The notes beneath the pieces are model-generated. The model was not told the DNA's origin and made no database searches. It saw only the letters and a program-made list of their open reading frames with translations. DNA of 64,000 nt, taken from NCBI RefSeq assembly GCF_000172415.1, contig NZ_ABLD01000003.1:310001-374000 (forward strand), in the 5' to 3' direction. This stretch comes from Paraburkholderia graminis C4D1M. GTDB lineage: Bacteria > Pseudomonadota > Gammaproteobacteria > Burkholderiales > Burkholderiaceae. A program made the position numbers and the translations under genes. Numbering within the stretch: the stretch's first letter is position 1; the number at the start of each line of letters is the position of its first letter. Below, in pieces: positions 9,475-20,026 of the stretch.

Positions 9475-10034
9475 TGGCCGTCGCGCCCCCTACCGCTACC
9501 GAACGCGCGAGCCGCGTGAAGCTGATGATTTTCGACGTCGACGGCGTGCTGACCGACGGCGGCCTGCTCTTCACGGCGGAAGGCGACACGATGAAAGCCT
9601 TCAATTCCATGGACGGCCACGGCATGAAGCTGCTGCGCCAGGCCGGCATTGAAACGGCGATCATCACCGGCCGCAAGTCGGGCATCGTCGCGGCGCGCGC
9701 GAAGGAAATGCACATCACGCATGTGTATCAGGGCATCGACAACAAGCCGCAGGCATTCGCCGATCTGCTCGAAGCAACCGGCATGAGCGCCGACGAATGC
9801 GGCTACATGGGCGACGACTGGGTCGATCTCGGCGTGATGCTGAAGGTCGGCTTCGCGGCGGCGCCCGCCAATTCGCATCCTGAAGTGATCGCGCGGGCGC
9901 ATTGGGTCAGCGAGGCGCGCGGCGGTCACGGCGCGGCACGCGAAGTCTGCGACACGCTGCTGCGCGCCCAGCACAAGTACGAGGCGCTGCTCGCGGCCGC
10001 CTGCAGCGGCGAAACGCGAGGCCTCGTGGGATGA
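9474..10034 (+). CDS. kdsC: 3-deoxy-D-manno-octulosonate-8-phosphate phosphatase
   Basis: A 186-residue HAD-superfamily phosphatase that removes phosphate from Kdo-8-phosphate. HAD motif I is FDVDGVLTDG (residues 17-26), motif II lies in ETAIITGRKSG, and motif III is around GYMGDDWVDLGVM. It lacks a large cap domain, as expected of the tetrameric KdsC class. It overlaps kdsD by one base at the 5' end and lptC by four bases (ATGA) at the 3' end. Confidence 0.96.
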   Translation: MAVAPPTATERASRVKLMIFDVDGVLTDGGLLFTAEGDTMKAFNSMDGHGMKLLRQAGIETAIITGRKSGIVAARAKEMHITHVYQGIDNKPQAFADLLEATGMSADECGYMGDDWVDLGVMLKVGFAAAPANSHPEVIARAHWVSEARGGHGAAREVCDTLLRAQHKYEALLAAACSGETRGLVG

Positions 10035-10642
10035 ACAACCAGTTTCGCCTGACTTCGCTGATTCCGCTCGTCGCGATGGCCGCGCTCGCGGGCATCACGT
10101 GGTGGCTTTTGCAGGCCACGTTGCCGCGGCAAAACGAAGGCGTGGTGCGTCCCAAGGAGCACACGCCGGACTACTTCGCCGACAACTTCTCGGTGTCCGA
10201 ACTCGACCAGTCGGGCTCGACGCAATATCGCCTGACCGCGCAGTCGCTGATTCATTACGAAGACGACGAACTGAGCGACCTCGTGAAGCCCGCGATGCGC
10301 GCGTTCCAGCCCGGCAAGCCGGTTGTGACCGCGACCGGCGACACGGGCAAGGTGAACGGCGACGCGTCCATCGTCGATCTGTACGGCAACGCCCGCATTC
10401 TGCGCTCCGCAGGCTACGGCGATCCGCAGATGCAGGCCGATTCCGAGCATTTCCGCGTGCTCGTCAACGACGATGTGATCGAGACAGAAAAGCCGGTTAA
10501 ACTTCAGCGCGGCGTGTCCGTGATGACTGCCAGCGGCATGAACTACAACAACGTCACCCGGGTGATGAAGCTCTTCGGCAACGTAAAAGGCGCGATCGCC
10601 GCGTCCGACGCCGGCGGCAGCTCGCCCAAGCAACCCGGGTAA
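10031..10642 (+). CDS. lptC: LPS export system protein LptC
   Basis: A 203-residue bitopic inner-membrane protein. One N-terminal helix (about 8-28, LIPLVAMAALAGITWWLL) anchors a periplasmic beta-jellyroll domain containing ADNFSVSELDQSG and an LYGNARILR motif. LptC receives LPS from the LptB2FG extractor and hands it to LptA. The ATG overlaps the kdsC stop, and lptA starts 21 bases downstream. Confidence 0.94.
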   Translation: MNNQFRLTSLIPLVAMAALAGITWWLLQATLPRQNEGVVRPKEHTPDYFADNFSVSELDQSGSTQYRLTAQSLIHYEDDELSDLVKPAMRAFQPGKPVVTATGDTGKVNGDASIVDLYGNARILRSAGYGDPQMQADSEHFRVLVNDDVIETEKPVKLQRGVSVMTASGMNYNNVTRVMKLFGNVKGAIAASDAGGSSPKQPG

Positions 10643-10663
10643 ATCCATTCCAGGCGTGACTGC

Positions 10664-11335
10664 ATGAACGAATCGTTCCCCCGTTTTGATACCGGCCGCT
10701 CGCGCGCCGTGTCGGCGTGCCGCGCCGGACTCGCTGCGCTCCTGGTCGCCCTGCCGCTCGCCGGCTTCGCGCCGCTCGCGCACGCGGACCGCGCCGACAA
10801 GGACAAGCCGCTCAACATCGAAGCGGACAACATGACTTACGACGACCTGAAGCAGGTCAACATCTTCACCGGCCATGTGGTCGCCACCAAGGGCACGATC
10901 GTGATCAAGGCCGATCGCGTCGAAGTGACGCAAGACCCGCAGGGCTATCAGTACGCGACCGGCACGTCGAGCGGCGGCAATCTGTCGTATTTCCGCCAGA
11001 AGCGCGAAGGTCTGGACGAATACATCGAAGGCACGGCTATTCGTATCGACTACGACGGCAAGCAGGATCTGACCACGCTTACCACGAATGCGACCGTCAA
11101 GCGCCTGCAGGGTCTGTCCACCGTGATCGATCAGGTGCACGGCAGCGTCATCACGTATGACGGCCAGAAAGACTTCTATACCGCGAAGGCGGGCAAGGAC
11201 GTCGCCGGCCCGGGCAACCCGAGCGGCCGCGTGCGCGCGATGCTGTCGCCGCGCAACGGCGGCGCTGCGCCGCTGAACGGCGCATCGGCCACGCTCGCGC
11301 CGTCCACCACGATTCAGGGAGCGCCGAATCAGTGA
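10664..11335 (+). CDS. lptA: LPS transport periplasmic protein LptA
   Basis: A 223-residue precursor. The signal peptide probably ends at AHA (residue 41), followed by the OstA/LptA fold beginning with [15 protein letters not shown]. LptA polymerises into the periplasmic bridge that carries LPS from LptC to the outer-membrane LptDE complex. The C-terminal 35 residues are rich in Gly, Ala, Ser and Thr and probably disordered. Its TGA overlaps the lptB GTG. Confidence 0.95.
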   Translation: MNESFPRFDTGRSRAVSACRAGLAALLVALPLAGFAPLAHADRADKDKPLNIEADNMTYDDLKQVNIFTGHVVATKGTIVIKADRVEVTQDPQGYQYATGTSSGGNLSYFRQKREGLDEYIEGTAIRIDYDGKQDLTTLTTNATVKRLQGLSTVIDQVHGSVITYDGQKDFYTAKAGKDVAGPGNPSGRVRAMLSPRNGGAAPLNGASATLAPSTTIQGAPNQ

Positions 11336-12117
11336 GCACCTCCGCGTCCCTACCCAATCGCAAGCCCGCAGGTACGAGTAGTTCGCTGGTCGTACGGAAT
11401 CTGAAAAAGCGCTACGGTTCGCGCACGGTCGTCAAAGACGTTTCGCTCGATGTGAAAAGCGGCGAAGTGGTCGGCCTGCTCGGTCCGAACGGCGCGGGCA
11501 AGACGACGTCGTTCTATATGATCGTCGGCCTCGTGCCGCTCGATGCCGGCGAAATCGACCTCGACGGCAAATCGATCAGCCTCTTGCCCATCCACAAGCG
11601 CGCTTCGCTCGGGCTGTCGTATCTGCCGCAGGAAGCCTCGGTGTTCCGCAAGCTTTCCGTCGAGGAAAACATTCGCGCGGTGCTCGAACTGCAGCACGAG
11701 GAAAACGGCAAGCGCCTGTCCAAAGACGCCATCACGAACCGCACCGAAGCGCTGCTGGACGAACTGCAAATCGCGCATTTGCGTGAAAATCCGGCGCTTT
11801 CACTGTCGGGCGGCGAGCGCCGCCGCGTGGAAATCGCGCGGGCGCTCGCCACGAATCCGAGCTTTATTCTGCTCGATGAACCGTTCGCGGGCGTCGACCC
11901 GATCGCGGTGCTGGAAATCCAGAAGATCGTTAAATTTCTGAAGCAGCGCAATATTGGCGTGCTAATCACCGATCACAACGTGCGTGAAACGCTCGGCATC
12001 TGCGACCACGCTTACATCATCAGCGACGGCAGCGTGCTCGCGGCCGGCGCGCCAAGCGAAATCATCGAAAACGAAAGCGTGCGGCGCGTCTATCTGGGCG
12101 AGCATTTCCGCATGTAA
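11332..12117 (+). CDS. lptB: LPS export ABC transporter ATP-binding protein LptB
   Basis: A 261-residue ATPase of the LPS extractor. Walker A is GPNGAGKTT at 51-59, the signature is [15 protein letters not shown], and Walker B is [13 protein letters not shown]. It begins with GTG overlapping the lptA stop. Relative to E. coli LptB (about 241) it carries roughly 18 extra N-terminal residues rich in Ser. LptF and LptG are not in this window. Confidence 0.96.
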   Translation: MSTSASLPNRKPAGTSSSLVVRNLKKRYGSRTVVKDVSLDVKSGEVVGLLGPNGAGKTTSFYMIVGLVPLDAGEIDLDGKSISLLPIHKRASLGLSYLPQEASVFRKLSVEENIRAVLELQHEENGKRLSKDAITNRTEALLDELQIAHLRENPALSLSGGERRRVEIARALATNPSFILLDEPFAGVDPIAVLEIQKIVKFLKQRNIGVLITDHNVRETLGICDHAYIISDGSVLAAGAPSEIIENESVRRVYLGEHFRM

Positions 12118-12291
12118 AGGCGCAGGGAACCGGCGGCGCCGCGCGCGTTGTCGGTCCCTTGCGTTGTTTCCGGCTCGTTTTCGAGCTGGGCGGCTCGCGT
12201 CGGGCGCCGTCGAAAGCGGACGCATTGGTAATTGCGAATTCGCAAGGTATCGCGGTCGTGGCAAACTCTCTACAATGAATCTGAACTTGCC

Positions 12292-13803
12292 ATGAAAGCC
12301 AGCCTCCAACTCCGCCTATCGCAGCATCTTGCGTTGACCCCGCAACTGCAGCAGTCCATCCGGCTGCTTCAGCTGTCCACGCTCGAACTGCAGCAGGAAG
12401 TGGCAACGGCGATCTCGCAGAATCCGCTCCTCGAGAACGAGGACGACTGGATCGCGAGCCCGCTGCGCGTGGCGTCCGACGGCTCTCTGATCACGCAGGC
12501 GCCCAGTTCGTCCGCGCCGCCCGAGCAGATGGGCGGCAATGGCTCGTCGTCCAGCAGCAGTGAGCGCTCGGAGAACGGCGAGCCGCAAGGCGTCGACGAA
12601 TACAACGGCCTCTCGGGCGACGGCAACGGCGACGCGTCGCAATGGAATCTCGACGACTACGGCCGCTCCGGCAACGCCTCCGACGACGACGATTTGCCGC
12701 CGCTGCAAATTCACGAATCGAGTACTTCGCTGCGCGATCACCTGATGGCGCAACTGCGCGTCACGCAGGCCGGTCAGCGCGACCGCGCGCTCGTCACCTT
12801 CCTGATCGAGTCGCTCGACGACGACGGCTATCTTGCCGCCACGCTTGAAGAAGTGCTCGCGGATCTGCCCGAAGAACTCGAAGTCGACCTGGACGAAATG
12901 AATGCGGCGCTCGCGCTGCTGCACAGTTTCGACCCCGCGGGCGTCGGCGCGCGTTCCGCGTCCGAATGCCTGAAGCTGCAGTTGTTGCGGCTCGAGCCCT
13001 CGCCTACGCGCGCGCTTGCGCTCGACATCGTCAGCCATTATCTGGAACTGCTTGCGGCGCGCGATTTCACGCGTCTGCGCAAGCATCTGAAGGCAAACGA
13101 CGACGATCTGCGCGACGCGCACATGCTGATCCGCTCGCTCGAACCGTTTCCCGGCGCAGCGTATGGCAAGGCCGAAGCGGATTACGTGGTGCCGGACATC
13201 ATGGTGCGCAAAACCGCCCAGGGCTGGCAGGCCGAACTCAATCCCGAGGTCGTGCCGAAGCTGCGCATCAACCACCTGTACGCCAACATTTTGCGCAATA
13301 ACCGGGGCGATCCGGGCAGCGGTTCGTTGCGCCAGCAACTGCAGGAAGCGCGCTGGCTGATCAAGAATATCCAGCAGCGTTTCGAGACGATCCTGCGGGT
13401 CGCGCAAGCCATTGTCGAGCGTCAAAAGAGCTTTTTTGTGCACGGCGAAATTGCCATGCGCCCCTTGGTTTTGCGGGAAATTGCTGATACGCTGGGCCTA
13501 CACGAGTCGACTGTCTCGCGTGTGACAACCGGTAAGTACATGCTCACCCCGTTCGGGACGCTCGAGTTCAAATACTTCTTCGGTTCGCATGTTTCGACAG
13601 ATACGGGCGGCGCGGCGTCTTCAACCGCCATTCGCGCGCTCATCAAGCAACTGATAGGAGCGGAAAACGCAAAAACGCCTCTCTCAGACAGCCGCATAGC
13701 CGAACTGCTGGCGGAACAGGGCTTCGTGGTCGCACGGCGCACCGTGGCGAAATATCGCGAAGCGCTCAGAATCCCGGCAGTCAACCTGCGCAAGTCTCTG
13801 TAG
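12292..13803 (+). CDS. rpoN: RNA polymerase sigma-54 factor
   Basis: A 503-residue sigma-54. The glutamine/leucine-rich activator-interacting region I lies at 1-50 ([21 protein letters not shown]), followed by an acidic Ser/Gly-rich region II (about 55-140), the core-binding domain, a helix-turn-helix ([18 protein letters not shown] type) and the RpoN box [10 protein letters not shown] at about 481-490. Start ATG 12292 matches the family. It follows lptB by 174 bases, which contain a TACAAT -10-like hexamer at 12271. Sigma-54 drives enhancer-dependent genes such as nitrogen assimilation and motility. Confidence 0.97.
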   Translation: MKASLQLRLSQHLALTPQLQQSIRLLQLSTLELQQEVATAISQNPLLENEDDWIASPLRVASDGSLITQAPSSSAPPEQMGGNGSSSSSSERSENGEPQGVDEYNGLSGDGNGDASQWNLDDYGRSGNASDDDDLPPLQIHESSTSLRDHLMAQLRVTQAGQRDRALVTFLIESLDDDGYLAATLEEVLADLPEELEVDLDEMNAALALLHSFDPAGVGARSASECLKLQLLRLEPSPTRALALDIVSHYLELLAARDFTRLRKHLKANDDDLRDAHMLIRSLEPFPGAAYGKAEADYVVPDIMVRKTAQGWQAELNPEVVPKLRINHLYANILRNNRGDPGSGSLRQQLQEARWLIKNIQQRFETILRVAQAIVERQKSFFVHGEIAMRPLVLREIADTLGLHESTVSRVTTGKYMLTPFGTLEFKYFFGSHVSTDTGGAASSTAIRALIKQLIGAENAKTPLSDSRIAELLAEQGFVVARRTVAKYREALRIPAVNLRKSL

Positions 13804-13974
13804 CCCGTCGCCTTCCGTGGCGGGCATTTACCGGCCGCTCCGCAAGTTGGCGGACAGGCCGGCCGATGCGACCTGCCAGAAGTCAGTCACCGGGGGGCGA
13901 CTCAGGCAAGCCGACAGATCGACCGGACCTACGTCATCGTGCGGACCAAGCGGCCACTAGCTTGGAGAAGCACT

Positions 13975-14331
13975 ATGAATCTGCAGATCAGTGGACACCA
14001 CCTCGAAGTTACGCCTGCGTTGCGCGAATACGTGATCTCCAAATTGGATAGGGTGCTAAGACATTTCGATCAGGTCATCGACGGCAGTGTGGTCCTCTCG
14101 GTCGACAATCACAAGGAAAAGGAAAAGCGGCAAAAGGTTGAAATCAACCTGCATCTGAAGGGCAAGGACATTTTTGTCGAGAGCTGTGACAGCGACCTTT
14201 ACGCTGCGATCGATCTGATGATCGACAAGCTCGACCGGCAAGTGATACGCCACAAGGATCGCCTGCAAGGCCATCAGCACGAAGCGATCAAGTATCAACC
14301 GGCACCGCAACTGGACGTGCCGCCGCAGTAA
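13975..14331 (+). CDS. hpf: Ribosome hibernation promoting factor
   Basis: A 118-residue short-form HPF/RaiA protein (sigma-54 modulation family). It starts [20 protein letters not shown] and carries the basic, beta-rich fold that binds the 30S decoding centre and promotes 100S dimers in stationary phase. Position just after rpoN is the classical arrangement. GGAG seven bases before ATG 13975 decides the start. A rho-independent terminator follows. Confidence 0.95.
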   Translation: MNLQISGHHLEVTPALREYVISKLDRVLRHFDQVIDGSVVLSVDNHKEKEKRQKVEINLHLKGKDIFVESCDSDLYAAIDLMIDKLDRQVIRHKDRLQGHQHEAIKYQPAPQLDVPPQ

Positions 14332-14685
14332 GCGAATCCGCAAGCACTGCTTCAGTTCGCTCACCGAAACCGCCCGCAATCGGGCGGTTTTTTGTTGGGG
14401 CTTTGGTTGCGTTGTTCGTTGGGTTTTTCATTGCATTTTTCGTTTGCACCCACGCCGGCCAATCCGAAGAAAGAACCTATTGCGCATTGATGGCGCGCCG
14501 CACCATACGCTGCTACCCTGTTCTATAATGTTCCGGTTACCATCGGGGTCTAGCTCGCATGCAGGCGGTGTGCCGGAGTCCTGTGCTTTCGGACTCCAAC
14601 GTACGTCGCCGTGAGCATCAAACGAATGGAACACCAATCAATCGCCCCAGCGAGGAGAACCCAGGCCACGTTTTCGCCTGTCAAC
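14332..14685. other. hpf-ptsN intergenic region (354 bp)
   Basis: After the hpf terminator there is a perfect TATAAT at 14524-14529 with only a weak -35. A hairpin follows (GGAGTCC / GGACTCC, 14575-14597). This suggests a ptsN-hprK-rapZ promoter with a leader of about 150 bases. The frame upstream of ptsN stays open from 14611, but the family start is at 14686. Confidence 0.5.
14367..14393 (+). terminator. Rho-independent terminator after hpf
   Basis: ACCGCCCG and CGGGCGGT pair around a CAAT loop, followed by six T residues. It closes the rpoN-hpf transcript. Confidence 0.9.
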
Positions 14686-15141
14686 ATGAATCGTTTAGCC
14701 AAATTTCTTCCCCTCGAGAACGTCGTCGTCGGACTATCGGTCACCAGCAAAAAGCGCGTGTTCGAGCAAGCGGGCCTCATCTTCGAGAACCAGAACGGCA
14801 TCGCCCGCAGCACGGTCACAGACAATCTGTTTGCGCGCGAGCGCCTCGGATCGACGGGGCTCGGCGAAGGCGTCGCGATTCCGCACGGCCGGATCAAAGG
14901 ACTCAAGCAGCCGCTCGCCGCGTTCGTCCGCCTGGCCGAGGCCATTCCTTTCGAGTCGCCCGACGGTCAGCCGGTCTCTCTGCTCATCTTCCTGCTCGTG
15001 CCCGAACAGGCCACGCAGCAGCACCTCGAAATTCTTTCGGAAATCGCGCAACTGCTGTCCGACCGCGAGGCACGCGAGCGCCTGCACACGGAAGAAGACC
15101 GCGAATCATTGCATCGTCTGCTCACTCAGTGGCAACCTTGA
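14686..15141 (+). CDS. ptsN: Nitrogen-PTS EIIA component
   Basis: A 151-residue EIIA-Ntr protein. The phosphorylated histidine is His67 in GVAIPHGRI. EIIA-Ntr takes phosphate from NPr and regulates rather than transports, affecting potassium homeostasis and sigma-54-linked metabolism. The start (MNRLAKFLPLENVV) matches betaproteobacterial homologues. A good AGGAG lies about 30 bases upstream, too far for this ATG, so a longer N-terminus is not excluded. It heads the ptsN-hprK-rapZ group. Confidence 0.94.
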   Translation: MNRLAKFLPLENVVVGLSVTSKKRVFEQAGLIFENQNGIARSTVTDNLFARERLGSTGLGEGVAIPHGRIKGLKQPLAAFVRLAEAIPFESPDGQPVSLLIFLLVPEQATQQHLEILSEIAQLLSDREARERLHTEEDRESLHRLLTQWQP

Positions 15142-15280
15142 TGCAGCGGCGGTCATCCGCACGCCGCCTATCCGCACGCCCAACCGCCCGCGTGCGGATA
15201 TCGCCAGGCCCGGCTCACGGCGCGCGTTAGCGCGGCCCGCGCTGTGCCCGGCAAGCGGCCAACACTGGAGTCACTGACTC

Positions 15281-16249
15281 ATGGACACGTCCAGCATCAA
15301 CGCCCAGAGCATTTTCGACGATAACGCCGCCACGCTGAAACTGAGCTGGCTGACAGGGCATGAAGGCTGGGAACGCGGCTTTTCTTCGGAATCGGTCGCG
15401 AATGCCACGTCGAGCGCCGACCTCGTCGGCCACTTGAACCTGATCCATCCGAACCGGATCCAGGTGCTCGGCGACGCCGAAATCGACTACTACAAACGCC
15501 AGACCGACGAAGACCGCTCGCGCCACATGGCCGAGCTGATCGCGCTGGAACCGCCGTTCCTCGTGGTGGCGGGCGGCGTTGCCGCGCCGCCGGAACTGGT
15601 GCTGCGCTGCACGCGCTCGTCCACGCCGCTTTTCACCACGCCGATGTCGGCGGCCGCGGTAATCGACAGCCTGCGCCTTTACATGTCGCGCATTCTTGCG
15701 CCGCGCGCCACGTTGCACGGCGTGTTCATGGACATCCTCGGCATGGGCGTGCTGCTCACCGGCGATTCGGGCCTCGGCAAGAGCGAGCTGGGTCTCGAAC
15801 TGATCAGCCGCGGCCACGGCCTCGTCGCTGACGACGCAGTGGATTTCGTGCGCCTCGGCCCGGACTTCGTCGAAGGGCGCTGCCCGCCGCTTTTGCAGAA
15901 TCTGCTGGAAGTGCGCGGCCTGGGCCTGCTCGACATCAAGACGATTTTCGGCGAAACCGCCGTGCGCCGCAAAATGAAGCTGAAGCTCATCGTGCAACTG
16001 GTACGCCGTCCTGACGGCGAGTTCCAGCGGCTGCCGCTGGAAAGCCAAACCGTCGACGTGCTCGGCCTGCCGATCAGCAAGGTGACGATCCAGGTGGCGG
16101 CCGGCCGCAACCTCGCGGTGCTGGTCGAAGCGGCCGTGCGCAACACGATCCTGCAACTGCGCGGCATCGACACGTTGCGCGATTTCATGGACCGCCAGCG
16201 TCTCGCCATGCAGGACCCGGATAGCCAGTTTCCCGGCAAACTGATCTGA
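15281..16249 (+). CDS. hprK: HPr kinase/phosphorylase
   Basis: A 322-residue bifunctional enzyme that phosphorylates and dephosphorylates a serine of HPr-type proteins. The Walker A loop is GDSGLGKSE at 161-169, and the HprK signature ([15 protein letters not shown]) follows near residue 205. The N-terminal domain (1-130) is typical. In proteobacteria it is encoded beside ptsN and rapZ, as here, and its physiological role is less clear than in Firmicutes. A possible substrate in this window is the HPr domain of the GlcNAc PTS fusion protein. Confidence 0.96.
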   Translation: MDTSSINAQSIFDDNAATLKLSWLTGHEGWERGFSSESVANATSSADLVGHLNLIHPNRIQVLGDAEIDYYKRQTDEDRSRHMAELIALEPPFLVVAGGVAAPPELVLRCTRSSTPLFTTPMSAAAVIDSLRLYMSRILAPRATLHGVFMDILGMGVLLTGDSGLGKSELGLELISRGHGLVADDAVDFVRLGPDFVEGRCPPLLQNLLEVRGLGLLDIKTIFGETAVRRKMKLKLIVQLVRRPDGEFQRLPLESQTVDVLGLPISKVTIQVAAGRNLAVLVEAAVRNTILQLRGIDTLRDFMDRQRLAMQDPDSQFPGKLI

Positions 16250-16354
16250 GTCGGCGGGCATGTCGACCCGGTTGACGCCGCAGCCCGCGGCTGTCCGCGG
16301 GTACGCGCGAAAGGGCTCAGATGCTATGATGAAACGGACCGATTTCACGACTCC

Positions 16355-17248
16355 ATGCGCATAATCCTCATCACCGGCATATCCGGCTCAGGCAAATCCG
16401 TCGCGCTAAACGCGCTCGAAGACGCAGGTTATTACTGCGTCGATAATCTGCCGCCGCGCTTTCTGCCCGAGCTCGCCTCTTACCTCGCCGAAGACGGACA
16501 CGACCGCCTCGCGGTCGCGATCGACGCGCGTTCGAGCGCGTCGCTCGACGACATGCCCGCGATGATCCGCGATCTGTCGCGCGCTCACGACGTGCGCGTG
16601 CTGTTCCTCAACGCGAGCACGCAGTCGCTGATTCAGCGCTTTTCCGAAACGCGCCGCCGCCATCCGCTGTCGGGCTCCACCGCGCATGATGCCGACGTCG
16701 GTTTGCTGACGTCGCTCGCCGAAGCGATCGAGCGCGAGCGTGAACTCGTCGCGGGCCTCGCCGAGTTCGGCCATCAGATCGACACGAGCAATTTGCGCGC
16801 GAACGTGCTGCGCCAATGGGTCAAGCGCTTTATCGAACAGGAGCATGCGGGACTCGTGCTGATGTTCGAGTCGTTCGGCTTCAAACGCGGCGTGCCGCTC
16901 GACGCCGATCTGGTGTTCGACGTCCGCACGCTGCCGAACCCGTACTACGATCATGAACTGCGCCCGCTTACGGGCCTGGACAAACCGGTGATCGATTTTC
17001 TGGACGCGCTGCCGGTCGTGCATGAAATGATCGACGACATTGAGAAGTTTCTCGCTAAATGGCTCCCGCATTTCCGCGACGACAACCGTAGTTATCTGAC
17101 AGTCGCGATTGGTTGCACGGGTGGCCAGCACCGCTCGGTGTTCATTGCCGAGACGCTCGCCGCGCGTCTCGCCAATGCAGCGAATGTAATCGTGCGGCAC
17201 CGCGACGCACCGGTCGACGCCGGCGCGTCTTCGAAGTTAGTGGCTTAA
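16355..17248 (+). CDS. rapZ: RNase adapter protein RapZ
   Basis: A 297-residue nucleotide-binding protein. The P-loop is GISGSGKS (8-15), with motifs [11 protein letters not shown] and a conserved C-terminal domain ([20 protein letters not shown]). In enterobacteria RapZ directs RNase E to the sRNA GlmZ and senses glucosamine-6-phosphate. Whether that circuit exists here cannot be judged, since no GlmY/GlmZ candidate is visible. It sits 105 bases after hprK in a conserved order. Confidence 0.95.
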   Translation: MRIILITGISGSGKSVALNALEDAGYYCVDNLPPRFLPELASYLAEDGHDRLAVAIDARSSASLDDMPAMIRDLSRAHDVRVLFLNASTQSLIQRFSETRRRHPLSGSTAHDADVGLLTSLAEAIERERELVAGLAEFGHQIDTSNLRANVLRQWVKRFIEQEHAGLVLMFESFGFKRGVPLDADLVFDVRTLPNPYYDHELRPLTGLDKPVIDFLDALPVVHEMIDDIEKFLAKWLPHFRDDNRSYLTVAIGCTGGQHRSVFIAETLAARLANAANVIVRHRDAPVDAGASSKLVA

Positions 17249-17287
17249 CCGGCCGCATCGCGCGGCCTCAACTCGAAGCGTTGCGCC

Positions 17288-17923
17288 ATGTCCTCTACTT
17301 CCACTGTGCTCGCCGATGTGCCGCTGTTCCCGTTGCACACGGTTCTGTTTCCCGGCGGAATTCTGCCGCTGAAAATCTTCGAAGCGCGCTACCTCGACAT
17401 GGCGCGCGACTGTCTGCGCGAAAAGACGCCGTTCGGCGTGTGTCTGCTGAAAAGCGGCGCCGAAGTCGCGCGGGAAAATGAGCCTTCGGTACCCGAATCA
17501 ATTGGCTGTCTCGCCGAAATCGACGAATGCGACGTCGAAGCGTTCGGCATGCTGCTGATCCGCGCACGCGGCACGCGGCGCTTCCGGCTGCTGTCGCATC
17601 GCGTGGAAAGCAGCGGTTTGCTGGTCGGCATGGCCGAGCCGCTCGGAGAAGACGAGCCGCTCGAAGGCAATCAGCAGTTGGCAAAATTCGGCGCGTGCGC
17701 GGAGGTGCTCGAACGGATCATCGCGACAATCCGCGAGCGCGATCCGGAAAGCTTGCCGTTTGCCGAGCCGTTCCGACTCGAGGACCCGTCGTGGGTATCG
17801 AACCGTCTCGCCGAAGTACTGCCGATCGCGCTGCGTGCGCGCCAGAAACTGATGGAGATGCAGGACGCCGGCGCGCGCATCGAAGTGGTTCATCGCTATA
17901 TGCAGCAGCATCAACTGCTCTAG
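17288..17923 (+). CDS. LON peptidase substrate-binding domain protein
   Basis: A 211-residue protein consisting of the LON N-terminal (substrate-binding) domain only, recognisable from VPLFPLHTVLFPGGILPLKIFEARYLDM and the GCLAEIDECD segment. It lacks the AAA+ ATPase and Ser-Lys protease parts, so it is not a protease itself. Function is unknown; it may bind unfolded peptides. It starts 39 bases after rapZ on the same strand and is probably cotranscribed. Convergent with mutY. Confidence 0.88.
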   Translation: MSSTSTVLADVPLFPLHTVLFPGGILPLKIFEARYLDMARDCLREKTPFGVCLLKSGAEVARENEPSVPESIGCLAEIDECDVEAFGMLLIRARGTRRFRLLSHRVESSGLLVGMAEPLGEDEPLEGNQQLAKFGACAEVLERIIATIRERDPESLPFAEPFRLEDPSWVSNRLAEVLPIALRARQKLMEMQDAGARIEVVHRYMQQHQLL

Positions 17924-17953
17924 CTATTACTGAAGACACGCCGACGCGATTCG

Positions 17954-19102
17954 TCAGATCAGCGAACCTTGCAGACCATCCAGCAGTTTCCGCACGGGCG
18001 CGGGCACGCCGAACGAATCGAGATCGCTTAATGCGACCCAGGCGGTGTCCGCATCGCCCAACGCGGCGAGCGCGCCGACGCCTCGCTCCAGTTCCGCGAG
18101 CCGCGGCTCAATGTCCAGCTTGAAGTGTGTGAAAACGTGCGTGAGCGGTGCAAGCGGCGCAAGCGATGAAACACCGGCGCCCCCGCCGAATTCGCGCGCA
18201 CGGGTCGCGAGCGCGGCTTCGTCAGCCGCTTCGGGCAAGCTCCACAAGCCGCCCCAAATACCCGACGGCGGACGCTTCTCGAGCATCACCGCATTGCCGT
18301 CGCGCAGCACGAGCATCCACGTGCGGCGGGTCGGCACAACTTTCTTCGGGCGCGCCGTCGGCAGTTCACGCTGACGCCCCGTTACGTTAGCGACGCAATC
18401 GGCGGCGAACGGACAGCGCAAGCAGTCGGGCTTGCCGCGCACGCACAATGTGGCGCCGAGGTCCATTAACCCTTGCGTGTACGCGCTGACTTCGTCGTCC
18501 GATGCATTCGACGGCAATAGCGATTCCGCCAGCGTCCACATTGCATTCTCGACCTTCTTCTCGCCCGGAAAACCTTCGACGCCGAACACTCGCGCGAGCA
18601 CGCGCTTCACGTTGCCGTCGAGAATCGTCGCGCGCGCGCCGAATGCAAACGACGCAATCGCCGCCGCCGTCGAGCGGCCGATGCCTGGCAATTCCGCGAG
18701 TTCGTCGACGGAAGCCGGGAACGCGCCGCCATACTGCTGGACCACCACCTGCGCGCAGCGGTGCAAATTGCGCGCGCGCGTGTAATAGCCGAGGCCGGCC
18801 CATAAGGCCATGACGTCATCGACGGGCGCGGCGGCCAGTGCGGCGACATCCGGAAAACGCGCGAGAAACTTCGCGTAGTACGGAATCACCGTCGACACCT
18901 GCGTCTGCTGCAACATGATTTCCGACAGCCAGATCCGATACGCATCGCGCGTGTTCTGCCACGGCAGGTCATGGCGGCCATGCTTGCGCTGCCACGCGAC
19001 CAGCCGCGAGGAAAAATCGGACGTGAGCGAAGAGGCGGATGCCGCGGGCGCGGCCGACGTGGGTGAACGCTCGGCGGAGCGCGGAGTTAAGCGGGAGGGC
19101 AT
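17954..19102 (-). CDS. mutY: A/G-specific adenine glycosylase
   Basis: A 382-residue base-excision-repair enzyme that removes adenine mispaired with 8-oxoguanine. The HhH-GPD core contains SEIMLQQTQVSTVIPYY and LPGIGRSTAAAIASFAFG, and a 4Fe-4S cluster is bound by C-x6-C-x2-C-x5-C (CVRGKPDCLRCPFAADC). A C-terminal MutT-like domain recognises 8-oxoG. The N-terminus has a Ser/Ala-rich extension of about 25 residues. It follows mutM on the same strand within six bases, uniting two steps of the GO repair system. Confidence 0.96.
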   Translation of the reverse strand: MPSRLTPRSAERSPTSAAPAASASSLTSDFSSRLVAWQRKHGRHDLPWQNTRDAYRIWLSEIMLQQTQVSTVIPYYAKFLARFPDVAALAAAPVDDVMALWAGLGYYTRARNLHRCAQVVVQQYGGAFPASVDELAELPGIGRSTAAAIASFAFGARATILDGNVKRVLARVFGVEGFPGEKKVENAMWTLAESLLPSNASDDEVSAYTQGLMDLGATLCVRGKPDCLRCPFAADCVANVTGRQRELPTARPKKVVPTRRTWMLVLRDGNAVMLEKRPPSGIWGGLWSLPEAADEAALATRAREFGGGAGVSSLAPLAPLTHVFTHFKLDIEPRLAELERGVGALAALGDADTAWVALSDLDSFGVPAPVRKLLDGLQGSLI

Positions 19103-19108
19103 TGAAAT

Positions 19109-19939
19109 TTAGCGCTGGCAGGTGGGACAAAAGTAAGTGGAGCGCTGACCTTGCACGATCTGTCTGATCGGCGTGCCGCATACGCGGCATGGCTGCCCCG
19201 CGCGATCATAGACGAAGTAATCGAGCTGAAAGTAGCCGCTTTCTCCGTTGCTGCCGACAAAATCGCGCAGCGTGCTGCCGCCTTTTTCGATCGCCGCGGC
19301 AAGCGTGACGCGCACGGCGTCGGCCAGCAATCCATAACGCACGAGCGAAACGCGGCCCGCTGCGGTCGTCGGCCGAATGCCCGCGCGAAAAAGGCTCTCC
19401 GATGCATAGATGTTTCCCACACCCACCACGATTTCGCCCGCGAGCAGCGCCTGCTTCACCGAGACCTTGCGCCCGCGCGTGAGCCGGTGCATCAGCGCGC
19501 CGGAGAAGGCCGGCGAGAACGGCTCGACGCCGAGGCTCGCGAGCAGCGGATGCCCGAGCACGTCGCCGGCTTCACGCGGATGCCACAGCACCGCGCCGAA
19601 GCGCCGCGGATCGCGAAAGCGCAAAATGAACTCGTCGAAGATCCAGTCGACGTGGTCGTGCTTCGCCGCGGCCGGCGGATGCGGCACGTGACGCAGCACG
19701 CGCAGCGTGCCGGTCATGCCAAGATGCACGATGAACCACCCTGCGTCGGTTTCGAACAGCAGATACTTGCCGCGCCGCTCGACGTTGCGCACCACGTGGC
19801 CGCGCAAAGTCTTCGCGAGATCCGCCGGAATCGGCCACCGCAGCGCGGGCGTGCGGACATCGACGCGCTCGACCTTGCGGCCGGACACATACGGTTCGAT
19901 TCCTCGTCGGGTAACCTCTACTTCTGGCAACTCTGGCAT
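19109..19939 (-). CDS. mutM: Formamidopyrimidine-DNA glycosylase
   Basis: A 276-residue bifunctional DNA glycosylase/AP lyase that excises 8-oxoguanine opposite C. The catalytic N-terminal proline follows the initiator ([14 protein letters not shown]), with GKYLLFE and a C-terminal zinc finger of the C-x2-C-x16-C-x2-C type ([10 protein letters not shown]...FCPTC). ATG 19939 is fixed because Pro2 must be the second residue. Divergent from the TPR gene, with only 87 bases between the two starts. Confidence 0.97.
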   Translation of the reverse strand: MPELPEVEVTRRGIEPYVSGRKVERVDVRTPALRWPIPADLAKTLRGHVVRNVERRGKYLLFETDAGWFIVHLGMTGTLRVLRHVPHPPAAAKHDHVDWIFDEFILRFRDPRRFGAVLWHPREAGDVLGHPLLASLGVEPFSPAFSGALMHRLTRGRKVSVKQALLAGEIVVGVGNIYASESLFRAGIRPTTAAGRVSLVRYGLLADAVRVTLAAAIEKGGSTLRDFVGSNGESGYFQLDYFVYDRAGQPCRVCGTPIRQIVQGQRSTYFCPTCQR

Positions 19940-20026
19940 GTCTGACTGGTCTGCAACTTGCGTGAGTGGTTGTGCGCGTATTGTAGCGAGCGCGTTACAA
20001 TCGTCCGAAACATTGAACGGATTTCC

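Noticed and set aside
12232..12291. Longer rpoN start upstream of 12292
   Set aside because: The extra 20 residues are not part of sigma-54, and the segment contains a promoter-like TACAAT.
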